DNA of 64,000 nucleotides from Palsa-1447 sp964414785. Its GTDB lineage: Bacteria; Verrucomicrobiota; Verrucomicrobiia; Opitutales; Opitutaceae. Under the pieces are notes generated by a model. That model saw only the letters and a list, made by a program, of their open reading frames with translations, made no database searches and was not told the DNA's origin. The stretch spans positions 1 through 64,000 of the forward strand of contig CAYPXZ010000017.1 in NCBI GenBank assembly GCA_964414785.1, in the 5' to 3' direction. How positions within the stretch are numbered: the stretch's first letter is position 1; each line of letters begins with the position of its first letter. Shown here piece by piece: positions 17,412-25,678 of the stretch. Made by a program: the position numbers and the translations under genes.

Positions 17412-19760
17412 ATGGCCAGCCAACCCACCGGGCACGATCCAGCTTCAAAGCCAGGTGCGGTGTTCCTGAGCTACGCGAAGGAGGACACGGTCGCGGCGAG
17501 GCAGATTGCCGACGCCCTTCGGGGATTCGGCGTCGAGGTCTGGTTCGACCAGAACGAGCTGCGCGGAGGCGACGCCTGGGACGCGATGATCCGCACGCAG
17601 GTGAGGACCTGCACCCTCTTCATGCCGGTCATATCGGCCGTAACCCAGGCGCGTGGCGAGGGTTACTTCCGCCGCGAGTGGAAGCTCGCCGTCGAGCGAA
17701 CACACGACATGGCCGAGCATATCCCGTTCATCCTGCCGGTCGTGATCGATGACACGCAGGAGGCGACCGCGTTTGTCCCGGACCAGTTCCGGCGAGTGCA
17801 GTGGACCCGCCTCGCAGGGGGCGCGCCGACCCCGCAATTCGTCGAGCAGGTGAAGCGCCTCCTCGGCGGGCCGGGGGCGGCCGGGGCCGCGGCAAGCCCA
17901 AGGTCGAGCCAGGCGACCGCCAGCACCCGCAACGTCAGAGGCCCGTTTCCGCTCTTGGCCACGGCCGCAGTGGCCGTCGTTGCGATCGGTGCTGCCCTCT
18001 TCTTCGCGCTCCGCACCGGCCCCGGGCAGTCCCCAGCGGCGGCGCAGCCGCCTGCCCAGTCGGTCCAGGCGGCTCCCGTGCCGCCCAAGGTCGACGCCAA
18101 GTCCATCGCCGTCCTGCCCTTCGAGAACATGAGCGAGGACAAGGAGAACAACGCCTTCTTCGCCGACGGGATCCACGAGGACATCCTGACAAACCTCGCG
18201 CTCATCCCGGAGATGAGGGTCGTTTCGCGGACCTCGGTCATGCAGTACCGCGCGACCGTGAAGCCGATCCGCCAGATCGGCCAGGAGCTGGCCGTCGCCT
18301 ACATCCTGGAGGGCAGCGTCCGGCGCTCCGGCAACAAGGTGCGCGTGACCGGCCAGTTGATCCGGACCGCCACGGACGAGCACATCTGGGCGAAGGCCTA
18401 CGATCGGGACCTGACCGACGTCTTCGCGATCCAGTCGGAGCTCGCACAGGAGATCGCGGCCGCCCTCCAGGCCGCCCTCTCGCCCGAGACGAAGAAGCTC
18501 CTTGAGAGGAAACCGACCGAGAATCTCGCGGCCTACGATCTCTGGCTGAAGGCGCGCCAGATCGAGAACGGAAACAACAGGACCCCCGCGCTGATGAAGA
18601 AGCGGCTGGAGCTCCTGCAGGGCGCCGTGGACCTGGACCCGGCGTTCGCCCAGGCATGGAGCGATCTCGCGGTGACCCACGCCCTCTTCTGCTTTTGGAA
18701 CTACGACCACACCGAGGCGAGGCTCGCGCAGGCCACGGCGGCGATCGACACCGCCGTCCGCCTGGCCCCCAACCTGCCCGACGTGATCCAGGACCACGGC
18801 AGCTACTACTACTACGCCTACCGCGACTACGCCCGCGCCCTGGAGCAGTACGAGCGGCTCGCGCAGCTCAGGCCCAACGACGCGGCGGTCTACTCCTCCT
18901 TGGGGCTCATCCAGCGCCGGCAGGGCGACTGGGTGGCGTCGCTCGCGAACCTGCGCAAGGCGACGCAGCTTGACCCTGCGAACGGAAACTACAGCCAGAA
19001 CCTCATCGCAAGCCTGGAAAGGGTCCGCCGGTTCGAGGAGGCCCAGGCCGAGAAGCGCCGCCAGCTCTCGCAGGACCCGGAGAACATGGAGCTCGCCTAT
19101 GAAGCGGCCTCATTCGGGTTCCTTGCGACCGGCTCGACCGCCGAGACCGACGCCTTCCTGGCCGGGCTTTCGGCTGCAAAGGCGAACTCCCCCAGGGGAA
19201 TCAACCTGAGGCGGGACTGGGCGCGCACGAAGGGCGACTATCCCGAGGCCGTCCGACTTGATGCGATCCAGCCCTATTTCGACGACGACGGCCAGGAACA
19301 CTATGAACAGGCCGTCATGCTCGCGCTGGACTGCCTCGCCAAGAACGGCGACCTGGCCGCCGCCCGAGACCGGCTCGAACCCGTCATGGCGGAACTTCGC
19401 TCACGCCTCGCCCTGGAACCCGAGAACACGAGCTACCTGGATTTCCTCGCCGTCATGGAGGCGATTCTCGGGGACAAGGATGACGCCCTGCGCCACGCGC
19501 AGAAGGCGGTGCAGCTTGTGCCCGAGTCCAAGGACCACCTCGACGGCCCGCTCTATGGCGTCATCCTCGCCACGGTCTATGCCTGGACCGGCGACAAGGA
19601 CCAGGCGTTGCGGGAGATCGAACGGCTCATGCGCGAGCCGACCGGGGGCCTCCTAAGCGTGTATGAAATGCGGCGCCATCCGTGGCTGCTCCCCCTTTGG
19701 GACGATCCCCGTTTCCAGGCGATTCTGAACGACCCCGCCAACAAGGCGCCGCTCTTCTAG
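17412..19760 (+). CDS. TIR domain - transmembrane - TolB/FlgO-like - TPR fusion protein
   Basis: 782 residues. Residues 15-150 are a TIR domain (AVFLSYAKEDTVAARQIADAL, GVEVWFDQNELRGGDAWDAMI). A transmembrane helix follows near 178-198 (FPLLATAAVAVVAIGAALFF). Residues 228-355 form the TolB-like domain found next to TPRs in CadC/adenylate-cyclase-type proteins (SIAVLPFENMSEDKEN, FFADGIHEDILTNLA, YILEGSVRRSGNKVRV). From about 370 on, TPR repeats continue to the end. In the helix after GG, Trp stands where SARM1-type NADases have their catalytic Glu. The TIR is therefore more likely a protein-interaction module than an NADase. It would place TIR in the cytoplasm and TPRs in the periplasm. Its ligand is unknown. 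Confidence 0.85.
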   Translation: MASQPTGHDPASKPGAVFLSYAKEDTVAARQIADALRGFGVEVWFDQNELRGGDAWDAMIRTQVRTCTLFMPVISAVTQARGEGYFRREWKLAVERTHDMAEHIPFILPVVIDDTQEATAFVPDQFRRVQWTRLAGGAPTPQFVEQVKRLLGGPGAAGAAASPRSSQATASTRNVRGPFPLLATAAVAVVAIGAALFFALRTGPGQSPAAAQPPAQSVQAAPVPPKVDAKSIAVLPFENMSEDKENNAFFADGIHEDILTNLALIPEMRVVSRTSVMQYRATVKPIRQIGQELAVAYILEGSVRRSGNKVRVTGQLIRTATDEHIWAKAYDRDLTDVFAIQSELAQEIAAALQAALSPETKKLLERKPTENLAAYDLWLKARQIENGNNRTPALMKKRLELLQGAVDLDPAFAQAWSDLAVTHALFCFWNYDHTEARLAQATAAIDTAVRLAPNLPDVIQDHGSYYYYAYRDYARALEQYERLAQLRPNDAAVYSSLGLIQRRQGDWVASLANLRKATQLDPANGNYSQNLIASLERVRRFEEAQAEKRRQLSQDPENMELAYEAASFGFLATGSTAETDAFLAGLSAAKANSPRGINLRRDWARTKGDYPEAVRLDAIQPYFDDDGQEHYEQAVMLALDCLAKNGDLAAARDRLEPVMAELRSRLALEPENTSYLDFLAVMEAILGDKDDALRHAQKAVQLVPESKDHLDGPLYGVILATVYAWTGDKDQALREIERLMREPTGGLLSVYEMRRHPWLLPLWDDPRFQAILNDPANKAPLF

Positions 19761-19765
19761 GCCGA

Positions 19766-19865
19766 NNNNNNNNNNNNNNNNNNNNNNNNNNNNNNNNNNN
19801 NNNNNNNNNNNNNNNNNNNNNNNNNNNNNNNNNNNNNNNNNNNNNNNNNNNNNNNNNNNNNNNNN
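19766..19865. other. Scaffold gap of 100 N
   Basis: The gap begins six bases after the stop of the TIR-TPR gene and ends about 30 bases before the mobile mystery protein A gene. Its flanks share no repeat, so its true length is unknown and any terminator, promoter or insertion boundary is hidden. Confidence 0.9.
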
Positions 19866-19894
19866 TCATCGCCATTTAACATCTTTTAGAGTGT

Positions 19895-20302
19895 ATGAAT
19901 AATGTTCAAAGGCGGTCCCTTATCCAAGTTCTCGACGCGGTGCCCGGCGCAACCATGGCCTCGGCGTCAATGCTGGTGCCGAGCAAGGGATGGCTTCGTG
20001 CCGTGAGGGAAGCGTTGGGGCTCACCCAAAGCCAAATGGCCAAGAATCTCGGCATGAAGCAACAGGCGTACGCGAACACTGAAGTCCGTGAGCAAAAGGA
20101 AAAGATAACTTTGAGCACATTGCGCCGAGCGGCAGGCGCTCTCGATTGTGATTTGGTGTACGCTCTAGTGCCCCGGAAAGCGGTAGGATCGTCCTTCTCG
20201 GAATTGGCGGCAAAGCAGGATCCCCATTACTCGATGCTAAGGGCTACAGAACATTCGATGGCTCTCGAAGGCCAGGGGCGTGCTAGAATAGCAAAGGAAT
20301 AA
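19895..20302 (+). CDS. Mobile mystery protein A (HTH regulator or antitoxin of the Fic pair)
   Basis: 135 residues. The core GWLRAVREALGLTQSQMAKNLGMKQQAYANTE is an XRE-like helix-turn-helix, followed by ITLSTLRRAAGALDCDLVYALVPR, the signature segment of the family named mobile mystery protein A. The family is known for scattered occurrence always paired with the Fic protein B. The stop is eight bases before gene B, so they form an operon. The local base composition is clearly lower in GC than the flanks, supporting recent transfer. Its role as repressor and antitoxin is inference from the pairing. Confidence 0.85.
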   Translation: MNNVQRRSLIQVLDAVPGATMASASMLVPSKGWLRAVREALGLTQSQMAKNLGMKQQAYANTEVREQKEKITLSTLRRAAGALDCDLVYALVPRKAVGSSFSELAAKQDPHYSMLRATEHSMALEGQGRARIAKE

Positions 20303-20310
20303 ACCAGCCA

Positions 20311-20904
20311 ATGAATAGCTTCGCGCACACTGAGGATGGCCAGACTCCGCTCACCGCAGATGAGCAGCTTGGCTTGAAGCTGAGCATCCTTACTCGTGCA
20401 CAACTCAACGAGAACGAAGGTATGAATATCGATGCAGCCAGAAGGTGGGCGATGAATCCTAGGGTGCTGCGTCGCGCGAAGGTCTTGGCCGGTGATTTCG
20501 CCCGCGAGCTGCACCGGAGAATGTTCAATAATGTCTGGAAATGGGCGGGTGTGTATCGCACTTCGGAGAGAAATTTAGGTTGGGAGCCATTCAGAATAGC
20601 AGAAGGAGTCCATAACGCGCTCGCAGATGCATCTTATCAATTTGCCAACCGCACCTACTCTCCCGAGGAGACGGCAATACGCCTCCATTACCAATTCGTC
20701 GTCATCCATCCTTGGACCAACGGCAATGGGCGCCATGCGCGCCTTCTTGCCGACTCCGCGTTGGCCGCGTGGGGAGGCGCAGCACTTTCATGGGGAATTA
20801 AGGCCGACCTGACCCTCCCAGGAGGAGCGCGTCGCGAATATATTGCCGCCTTAAAGGAAGCGGATGCCGGCGACTTTGAACGTCTCATCTCCTTTTGTCG
20901 TTGA
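20311..20904 (+). CDS. Mobile mystery protein B (Fic domain)
   Basis: 197 residues. The Fic motif HPWTNGNGRHAR lies near residue 133-144 and retains the catalytic His and the anion-binding GNGR. The upstream segment ELHRRMFNNVWKWAGVYRTSERNLG is the typical Fic fold opening. Fic enzymes transfer AMP or another nucleotide moiety to a hydroxyl group of a target protein. No clear inhibitory (S/T)xxxE(G/N) helix was recognised in this protein or in gene A, so how it is held inactive is open. It is paired with mobile mystery protein A, has low GC and follows a scaffold gap, all consistent with a horizontally moving module. Confidence 0.88.
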   Translation: MNSFAHTEDGQTPLTADEQLGLKLSILTRAQLNENEGMNIDAARRWAMNPRVLRRAKVLAGDFARELHRRMFNNVWKWAGVYRTSERNLGWEPFRIAEGVHNALADASYQFANRTYSPEETAIRLHYQFVVIHPWTNGNGRHARLLADSALAAWGGAALSWGIKADLTLPGGARREYIAALKEADAGDFERLISFCR

Positions 20905-21235
20905 GGATCTGGGCCGCGGCTCTCGCCGTCCAATTGAAGACAGGGGTAGAGAATCTAGGAGGCCCAACATACGTTTAGGCTTCGACCGTTCGCCCGATTG
21001 GACCAAGGGCCTCAAGTTCGCACTTCCTTGCATTTGAAGCATTAGGACGCCTTCTCCGTCCCGAACCGGGATTCGGGGATTTGGCCTCCCTCGGGGTTCT
21101 GGGGTTTTTCCCCTAGTGTGCGTATCTTCCTCCCGGATTTACCCGGATCGCCCCCCACTTGGACTGGGTAGTTTCCCGACCCAATCCAAGGATCTGCCTG
21201 ATCAAGAGATAGGAATCTTTGTCGTTTAATGGGGC
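20905..21235. other. Intergenic region with a GGGG-T5-CCCC hairpin and a CCCGGAT tandem
   Basis: 331 bases without a credible gene. GGGG-TTTTT-CCCC at 21101-21113 can pair as a short hairpin, and CCCGGAT occurs at 21132 and 21142, one helical turn apart. These may be a regulatory region for the secreted signal-peptidase-like gene that follows, or the right edge of the Fic module. Neither is proven. Confidence 0.35.
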
Positions 21236-21739
21236 ATGCACGCAGCACGCACCCACCACAGCGCCCCACGCGCACCGCAGTTCCTGCGGCGCGCCTCGGT
21301 CTGGACGCTTGTCCTGGCCGCGGTGCTGCTGCCCAGCCGCGCCTTTGCGTTCGGGCCCAGGGTGGGAAGCAGCGAGCGGGTCAATCCCGCCCCGACCTCG
21401 TACATGTCTAAGTCGGAGGCCAAGACGATCGCGAAGCTCTGGTCCATGGGGGCCCCGGGCCGCGCCTACTGCGAGGTCGAGCCCACGAGCAGCATGGTCC
21501 CGGTCTTCGACAGCAAGTCGGTCCTCCTCCTGGAGCAGGTGAAGACCTCGGATCTTCACAAGAACGACATCGCGCGCTACGACAGCGACACCTACGGCAA
21601 CGTCACTCACCGGATCATCGAGATCGACCCCAAGGGCGCGGTCTTCGAGGGCGACAACTGCCCCCGTTCTGACGGCCGTGTCCTGGCCAAGTCCATCCGC
21701 TACCGGGTGGCGGGGATCCTCTACACGAGCGGCTTGTAA
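21236..21739 (+). CDS. Secreted signal-peptidase-like (S26-type) domain protein
   Basis: 167 residues. A Sec signal (VWTLVLAAVLLPSRAFA) is followed by a domain whose order matches the lipoprotein at 4970-5539. It has a Ser-Met box (EPTSSMVPVFDSKSVLLLE), then LHKNDIARYD, a His-bearing strand (NVTHRIIEIDPKGAVFEGDN) and RYRVAGILY. Signal peptidase I of the ER/SipW type uses Ser and His in these two places, and the GDN turn matches its G-D-N/D loop. Known signal peptidases are membrane-anchored and act on exported pre-proteins. A fully exported version would be unusual. It is monocistronic here. Enzymatic activity is not established. Confidence 0.6.
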   Translation: MHAARTHHSAPRAPQFLRRASVWTLVLAAVLLPSRAFAFGPRVGSSERVNPAPTSYMSKSEAKTIAKLWSMGAPGRAYCEVEPTSSMVPVFDSKSVLLLEQVKTSDLHKNDIARYDSDTYGNVTHRIIEIDPKGAVFEGDNCPRSDGRVLAKSIRYRVAGILYTSGL

Positions 21740-21754
21740 GGGCCGGTTCCCCGG

Positions 21755-22729
21755 TCAGGCGCCCCCGGAGAGGACCCGCGAGAACGCGGCGGCGTCGATG
21801 TTGCCGCCCGTGAAGACGACGCCCGCGGGCTCGACCGCGCTCGCCCCGCGGTCCTTGAGGACCGCCGCAAGGCCCGCGCCCGCGGCGCCCTCGGCCACGT
21901 TGTGCGTGTCGCTGAAATACGCCCTCTGCGCGGCCTCGATCTCGTCGTCGGTCACCCGGACGATCCGCTCCACCCCCCTAAGGATGTGGGCGAGGGCCTC
22001 GGCGCTCGGGGTCGAGCAGGCCATGCCGTCGGCGATCCGGGTCGAGCAGGCATGGACCACGATCTTTCGCGCCTCGAACGAGAGCGCGATCGCGGGGGCG
22101 CGGTCGGCCGCGATCCCGATGATCTTCGTCGGCAGCCCGAGGGCGTCCCTCGCGGCGATCATGGCGCAGATCCCCGTTCCCATGCCGATCGGCACGTAGA
22201 CCCGGGCGAGCGGCGGGACCTGCCTTAGGAATGCAAGGGCCGAGACCGCGTTCCCGAGGACCAGGTCGCGGTGGTAGGAGGGCACCCAGTGCAGGCGCCG
22301 TCTCGCCGCGAGCTCCTCGGAGTGGACAAACGCGGCCTGGAAGTCCTCGCCGTGCTCGATCAATTCGGCGCCAAGGGCGCGCATCGCCAGGTTCTTCTCG
22401 GTGCTGTTGCCGTGGGGGACGACGACCGTGGAGCTCAGCCCGTGGAGCCGCGCGGCGTAGGCCACGGCCTGGCCGAAGTTCCCGCGGGTCGCCGCGATGA
22501 GCCCTCGGACCTCGGGGTCGCGCGCGACGATGCGGGCTGCATAGGCGAGCGCCCCGCGGATCTTGAACGAGCCGATCGCGGTATGGTTCTCGTGCTTCAC
22601 CCAGAGCACCCCGCCGACCCGGGCATTTACGAGCGGCCAGTTGAACGCGGGTGTGGGAGGAGCGACGGCGTCGATCTCCTGGGCCATCGACTCGATCTCC
22701 TGGAGCGAGGGAAGCGGGTTCGTGGGCAT
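21755..22729 (-). CDS. Threonine dehydratase-like PLP enzyme
   Basis: About 324 residues from the ATG at 22727-22729; an upstream frame to 22795 is open but unlike the family. The PLP lysine lies in TAIGSFKIRGAL, followed by the fold-II landmarks ATRGNFGQAVAYAARLHG, VVVPHGNSTEKNLAMRALG, and the phosphate-binding glycine loop in VYVPIGMGTGICAMI. VVFTGGNID near the end is typical of the C-terminal cofactor contact. The reaction is probably deamination of L-threonine or L-serine to a 2-oxo acid. No ACT regulatory domain is present, which suits a catabolic enzyme. It is transcribed alone and converges on the secreted protein gene. Confidence 0.82.
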   Translation of the reverse strand: MPTNPLPSLQEIESMAQEIDAVAPPTPAFNWPLVNARVGGVLWVKHENHTAIGSFKIRGALAYAARIVARDPEVRGLIAATRGNFGQAVAYAARLHGLSSTVVVPHGNSTEKNLAMRALGAELIEHGEDFQAAFVHSEELAARRRLHWVPSYHRDLVLGNAVSALAFLRQVPPLARVYVPIGMGTGICAMIAARDALGLPTKIIGIAADRAPAIALSFEARKIVVHACSTRIADGMACSTPSAEALAHILRGVERIVRVTDDEIEAAQRAYFSDTHNVAEGAAGAGLAAVLKDRGASAVEPAGVVFTGGNIDAAAFSRVLSGGA

Positions 22730-22863
22730 GGGTTTGCCCCCAAGGTGGGACGACATCCCCACCCTGTCAAAGCACCGCGGTGATCCTAGGTACAAGTTGC
22801 CGGATTAGGATACCGAAAGGCATTCGAAGAGTCAGGCTCCCTATTTCCAGCTAGGGCCAACGC

Positions 22864-23145
22864 TCACTCCGTCAGCTCACGAATATGGGAGGCGAGGTAC
22901 TCGTAGACGATCTTTCGCGGCGCAGCGTAGAATATCTCTATCCTGCCCCCCCTATGCCTGTATACGAGCCTGTGTTCCCCGATCCGGAGGCGGCATAGGC
23001 CCTCGAGGTTGCCGTGGAGAGCCTTTATGTCGCCCGCGCCCTCGGCCAACGCAACAATGCCCGCTTTGATCCGCCGGCGCGGCAAAGGCGCCTGGGCGCG
23101 TTGGTATTCAAGCACCCTATCCGCGACAATGACTTTAGTCGGCAA
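22864..23145 (-). CDS. RelE/ParE-family toxin
   Basis: 93 residues, with the pattern of a RelE/ParE-fold toxin: an N-terminal helical pair (ALPRRRIKAGIVALAEGAGD), then IKALHGNLEGLCRLRIGEHRLVYRHRGGRIEIFYAA. The basic Arg-rich strand LCRLRIGEHRLVYR is the usual RNA- or gyrase-contacting surface. It overlaps the antitoxin gene at 23135-23145, so the two are translationally coupled with the antitoxin first. The family can cleave mRNA or inhibit gyrase; which applies is not decidable here. Confidence 0.82.
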   Translation of the reverse strand: MPTKVIVADRVLEYQRAQAPLPRRRIKAGIVALAEGAGDIKALHGNLEGLCRLRIGEHRLVYRHRGGRIEIFYAAPRKIVYEYLASHIRELTE

Positions 23146-23383
23146 GGGATGAAGCGGGGTGGAATTTGACCTTGCCCGCGCGCAGTCGCTTCAACTCGCG
23201 CATGAAGTCTGGATCGGCTAGAAGCTCCATGGTTTCGAGCATTCCGCCCAGACGCTCCGATGAAATGATATGGGCCACCGGGCGATCATGCCGGGTGACT
23301 GTCACAAGGGCCCCATCCTCGGCATCATTGACTGCCGCAGCGGTCTCGCGTTGGAGCTCCTTGATGCTGTATGTATCTTTCAT
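23135..23383 (-). CDS. Phd/YefM-family antitoxin
   Basis: 82 residues from the ATG at 23381-23383, chosen over an upstream start at 23419 because MKDTYSIKELQRETAAAVNDAED is the standard Phd/YefM N-terminal domain. TVTRHDRPVAHIISSERLGGMLETMELLADPDFM continues the dimerisation part. The acidic-to-basic tail PDFMRELKRLRAGKVKFHP would bind the RelE-type toxin encoded by the overlapping downstream gene. The leader has GTATAC and an AT-rich stretch just upstream of the start, a possible promoter and operator. Confidence 0.85.
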   Translation of the reverse strand: MKDTYSIKELQRETAAAVNDAEDGALVTVTRHDRPVAHIISSERLGGMLETMELLADPDFMRELKRLRAGKVKFHPASSLAD

Positions 23384-23525
23384 CGTTTTAAGGTATACGA
23401 CCACATGCCATCTCGTCAAATCCTTCGATGTTCATTTCCTCCCGACCCTTGACGGGAATCCCCCGGACTGCAGTTTACCCACGGCCATTCTGCCGTAAGG
23501 CAGGCCCTTCCAACCCAACCCACAA

Positions 23526-24587
23526 ATGGACGCCCCCAACCCCACGGTGATCGACTGCGATGTCCACGCGGTGCTTCCCTCGATCGGGGCGCTCCTTCCC
23601 TTCCTGCCCGCCTATTGGCGGGAGCAGGTCGAGCAGACGGGATTCAAGGGGCCGGTGGACACGTGGTATCCCCCGGGGCTTCCAACCTCGGCCAGGCCCG
23701 GCTCGGCGCCTGCCGGCGGCGGCCCCGCGGCATCAACCGTGGAGCTTATCCAGCGCGACGTCCTTGGCGAGGCGCCCCACCCCGCGTTCGCCATCCTCAA
23801 CTGCGACTGCGCCGTCGAGACGCTCCACAATCCCGACGCGGCCTCCGCGGTCGCGGGGGCGCTCAACGAGTGGATCTCCGCAGCCTGGCTCTCCCGTGAC
23901 AAGCGCCTGCGGGCGTCGATCGTCGTCCCGTCCCAGTTTCCGGAGCTCGCGGTGCGCGAGATCGAGCGCCGGGCCAGGGAACCGGGCTTCGTCCAGGTGC
24001 TCCTTCCCGTGCGGTCGGAGGCCCCCTACGGGTCCCTCAACTTCCGGCCGGTCTTCGCGGCCGCGGCCCGGCACGGACTGCCGGTCGCCCTGCATTTCGG
24101 AGGTGTGCCGGGCAACCCGCCTACACCGGTCGGATGGCCCTCTTTCTACCTGGAGGAGTACGCCGGCATGACGGGCGTCTTCCAGACCCATCTCATCAGC
24201 ATCATCGCGGGGGGCGTCTTCGACGAGCACCCACAGCTTCGCCTCGTCCTCGCGGAGGGCGGCTTTGCCTGGCTGCCCGCGATGCTCTGGCGTTTCGACA
24301 AGAACTGGAAGGGCCTTAGGCGGGAGATACCCTGGGTGCGCCGCCCTCCGTCGGAATACGTCTGGGAGCACGTGCGCCTGACGACCGCTCCCCTGGACGC
24401 GCCGGAGGACCCGGCGCAGCTAAGGAGCGCCATCGCGCAGCTCGGAAGCGAGGACATGCTCCTCTACGCATCGGACTACCCGCACGCGCACGGGGATTCG
24501 GCATCGGACCCCGTCTGGGAGGGCCTTTCGGGGGCGCTCAAGGCAAAGATCATGTCGGGCAACGCGAGGGCCCTCTACCGCCTGTAG
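23526..24587 (+). CDS. Amidohydrolase family protein (amidohydrolase_2), first of two
   Basis: 353 residues. The metal-binding D-x-H is in VIDCDVHAVLP at the N-terminus. Further ligands are the His in LPVALHFGG, the HLISIIAGGVFDEHP region and the Asp in YASDYPHAHGDS. This order fits the TIM-barrel amidohydrolase_2 family, which contains decarboxylases and hydrolases of ring-cleavage products and aromatic acids. The next gene starts three bases after its stop and encodes a paralogue, followed by a Rieske protein. Amidohydrolases beside a Rieske ferredoxin suggest oxidation of a substrate that is then hydrolysed or decarboxylated. The substrate is unknown. Confidence 0.87.
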   Translation: MDAPNPTVIDCDVHAVLPSIGALLPFLPAYWREQVEQTGFKGPVDTWYPPGLPTSARPGSAPAGGGPAASTVELIQRDVLGEAPHPAFAILNCDCAVETLHNPDAASAVAGALNEWISAAWLSRDKRLRASIVVPSQFPELAVREIERRAREPGFVQVLLPVRSEAPYGSLNFRPVFAAAARHGLPVALHFGGVPGNPPTPVGWPSFYLEEYAGMTGVFQTHLISIIAGGVFDEHPQLRLVLAEGGFAWLPAMLWRFDKNWKGLRREIPWVRRPPSEYVWEHVRLTTAPLDAPEDPAQLRSAIAQLGSEDMLLYASDYPHAHGDSASDPVWEGLSGALKAKIMSGNARALYRL

Positions 24588-24590
24588 GCC

Positions 24591-25670
24591 ATGAAGACAC
24601 CCAAGAAACCCCCCGCAGGGGACCCGGCGACCCTCGTCGACTGCGACATCCACAACCACCTGACCCAGGAGGCGGTCGCCCGGTACCTGCCGAAAAAGTG
24701 GCAGGACTACGACCGCCAGTTCGGCCGACGCTCATCCCCGGGGGACTTCTACCCGAAGGCGACCCCGATGGCGTCGCGCACCGACGCCTGGCCTCCCGGG
24801 GGAGGCCCCCCGGGCTCCGACCTCGCGTTCCTGCGCACGCAGCTCCTGGACGCGTGGCCGATCGAGATCGGCGTCCTGAACACGCTGATCACGATCAAGA
24901 ACCAGTACCGCGACTACGACGCCGCCCTGGCCACGGCCGCGAACGCCTGCCAGATCGCCGAGTGGCTTGCTCCCGAGCCGCGCCTGAGGGCCTCGCTCCT
25001 TGTCCCCTTCGAGGATGCCGCCCTCGCGGTGGACGAGATCAGGCGCCACGGCGGGGACCGCAGGTTCGTCCAGGTCCTCATCCCGTCGCGCACCAGCGAG
25101 CCGCTCGGCCAGCGCAAGTACTGGCCCCTCTACGCCGCCGCCTCGGAGCACGGGCTGCCGATCGGCATCCATTTCGGGGGATGGAGCGGCGGCCATCCCA
25201 TCTCCGGGGCGGGCTGGCCCGCCTACTACCTGGAATACCACACCGGGATGATCCAGACCTTCCAGGCGCACCTGATCAGCCTCGTCTGCGAGGGGGTCTT
25301 CGAGGAGTTCCCGGACCTGAAGGTCGTCTTCATCGAGGGCGGGCTCGCCTGGATCGCGCCGCTCCTCTGGCGCCTGGACCGCAGCTGGAGACAGCTCAAG
25401 GCCGAGAACCCGCGCCTAAGGAAGGCGCCTTCCGAATACGTCCGCAGCCACTTCTGGCTGACGACCCAGCCGGTCGAGGAGCCGCCCGGACCCGGCCAGT
25501 TCCTCGAGATGCTCTCGCAGCTCGGCATGGACGACCGCCTCCTCTTCTCGACCGACTACCCCCACTGGGACTTCGACAACCCCGACAGCGCCCTTCCCTC
25601 GGCCGTGCCCGCGGCGCTCCGCCAGAAGATGCGCCGCGACAACGCGCGGGCCCTGTACCGCCTAAACTAA
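24591..25670 (+). CDS. Amidohydrolase family protein (amidohydrolase_2), second of two
   Basis: 359 residues, a diverged paralogue of the preceding gene. It has VDCDIHNHLTQEAV for the D-x-H site, LPIGIHFGGWSGGH, FQAHLISLVCEGVFEEFPDLKVVFIEGG and STDYPHWDFDNP. Similar lengths and shared segments suggest an old duplication, perhaps forming a heteromeric enzyme. It starts three bases after the first gene and ends eight bases before the Rieske gene. Each paralogue keeps the metal ligands, so neither looks inactive. Conserved co-occurrence of the trio would support one pathway; that is inference. Confidence 0.87.
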   Translation: MKTPKKPPAGDPATLVDCDIHNHLTQEAVARYLPKKWQDYDRQFGRRSSPGDFYPKATPMASRTDAWPPGGGPPGSDLAFLRTQLLDAWPIEIGVLNTLITIKNQYRDYDAALATAANACQIAEWLAPEPRLRASLLVPFEDAALAVDEIRRHGGDRRFVQVLIPSRTSEPLGQRKYWPLYAAASEHGLPIGIHFGGWSGGHPISGAGWPAYYLEYHTGMIQTFQAHLISLVCEGVFEEFPDLKVVFIEGGLAWIAPLLWRLDRSWRQLKAENPRLRKAPSEYVRSHFWLTTQPVEEPPGPGQFLEMLSQLGMDDRLLFSTDYPHWDFDNPDSALPSAVPAALRQKMRRDNARALYRLN

Positions 25671-25678
25671 ACGACCCC

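Noticed and set aside
20851..21042. A 63-codon minus-strand frame after the Fic gene
   Set aside because: No ribosome site, no family pattern and partial overlap with the Fic gene end.
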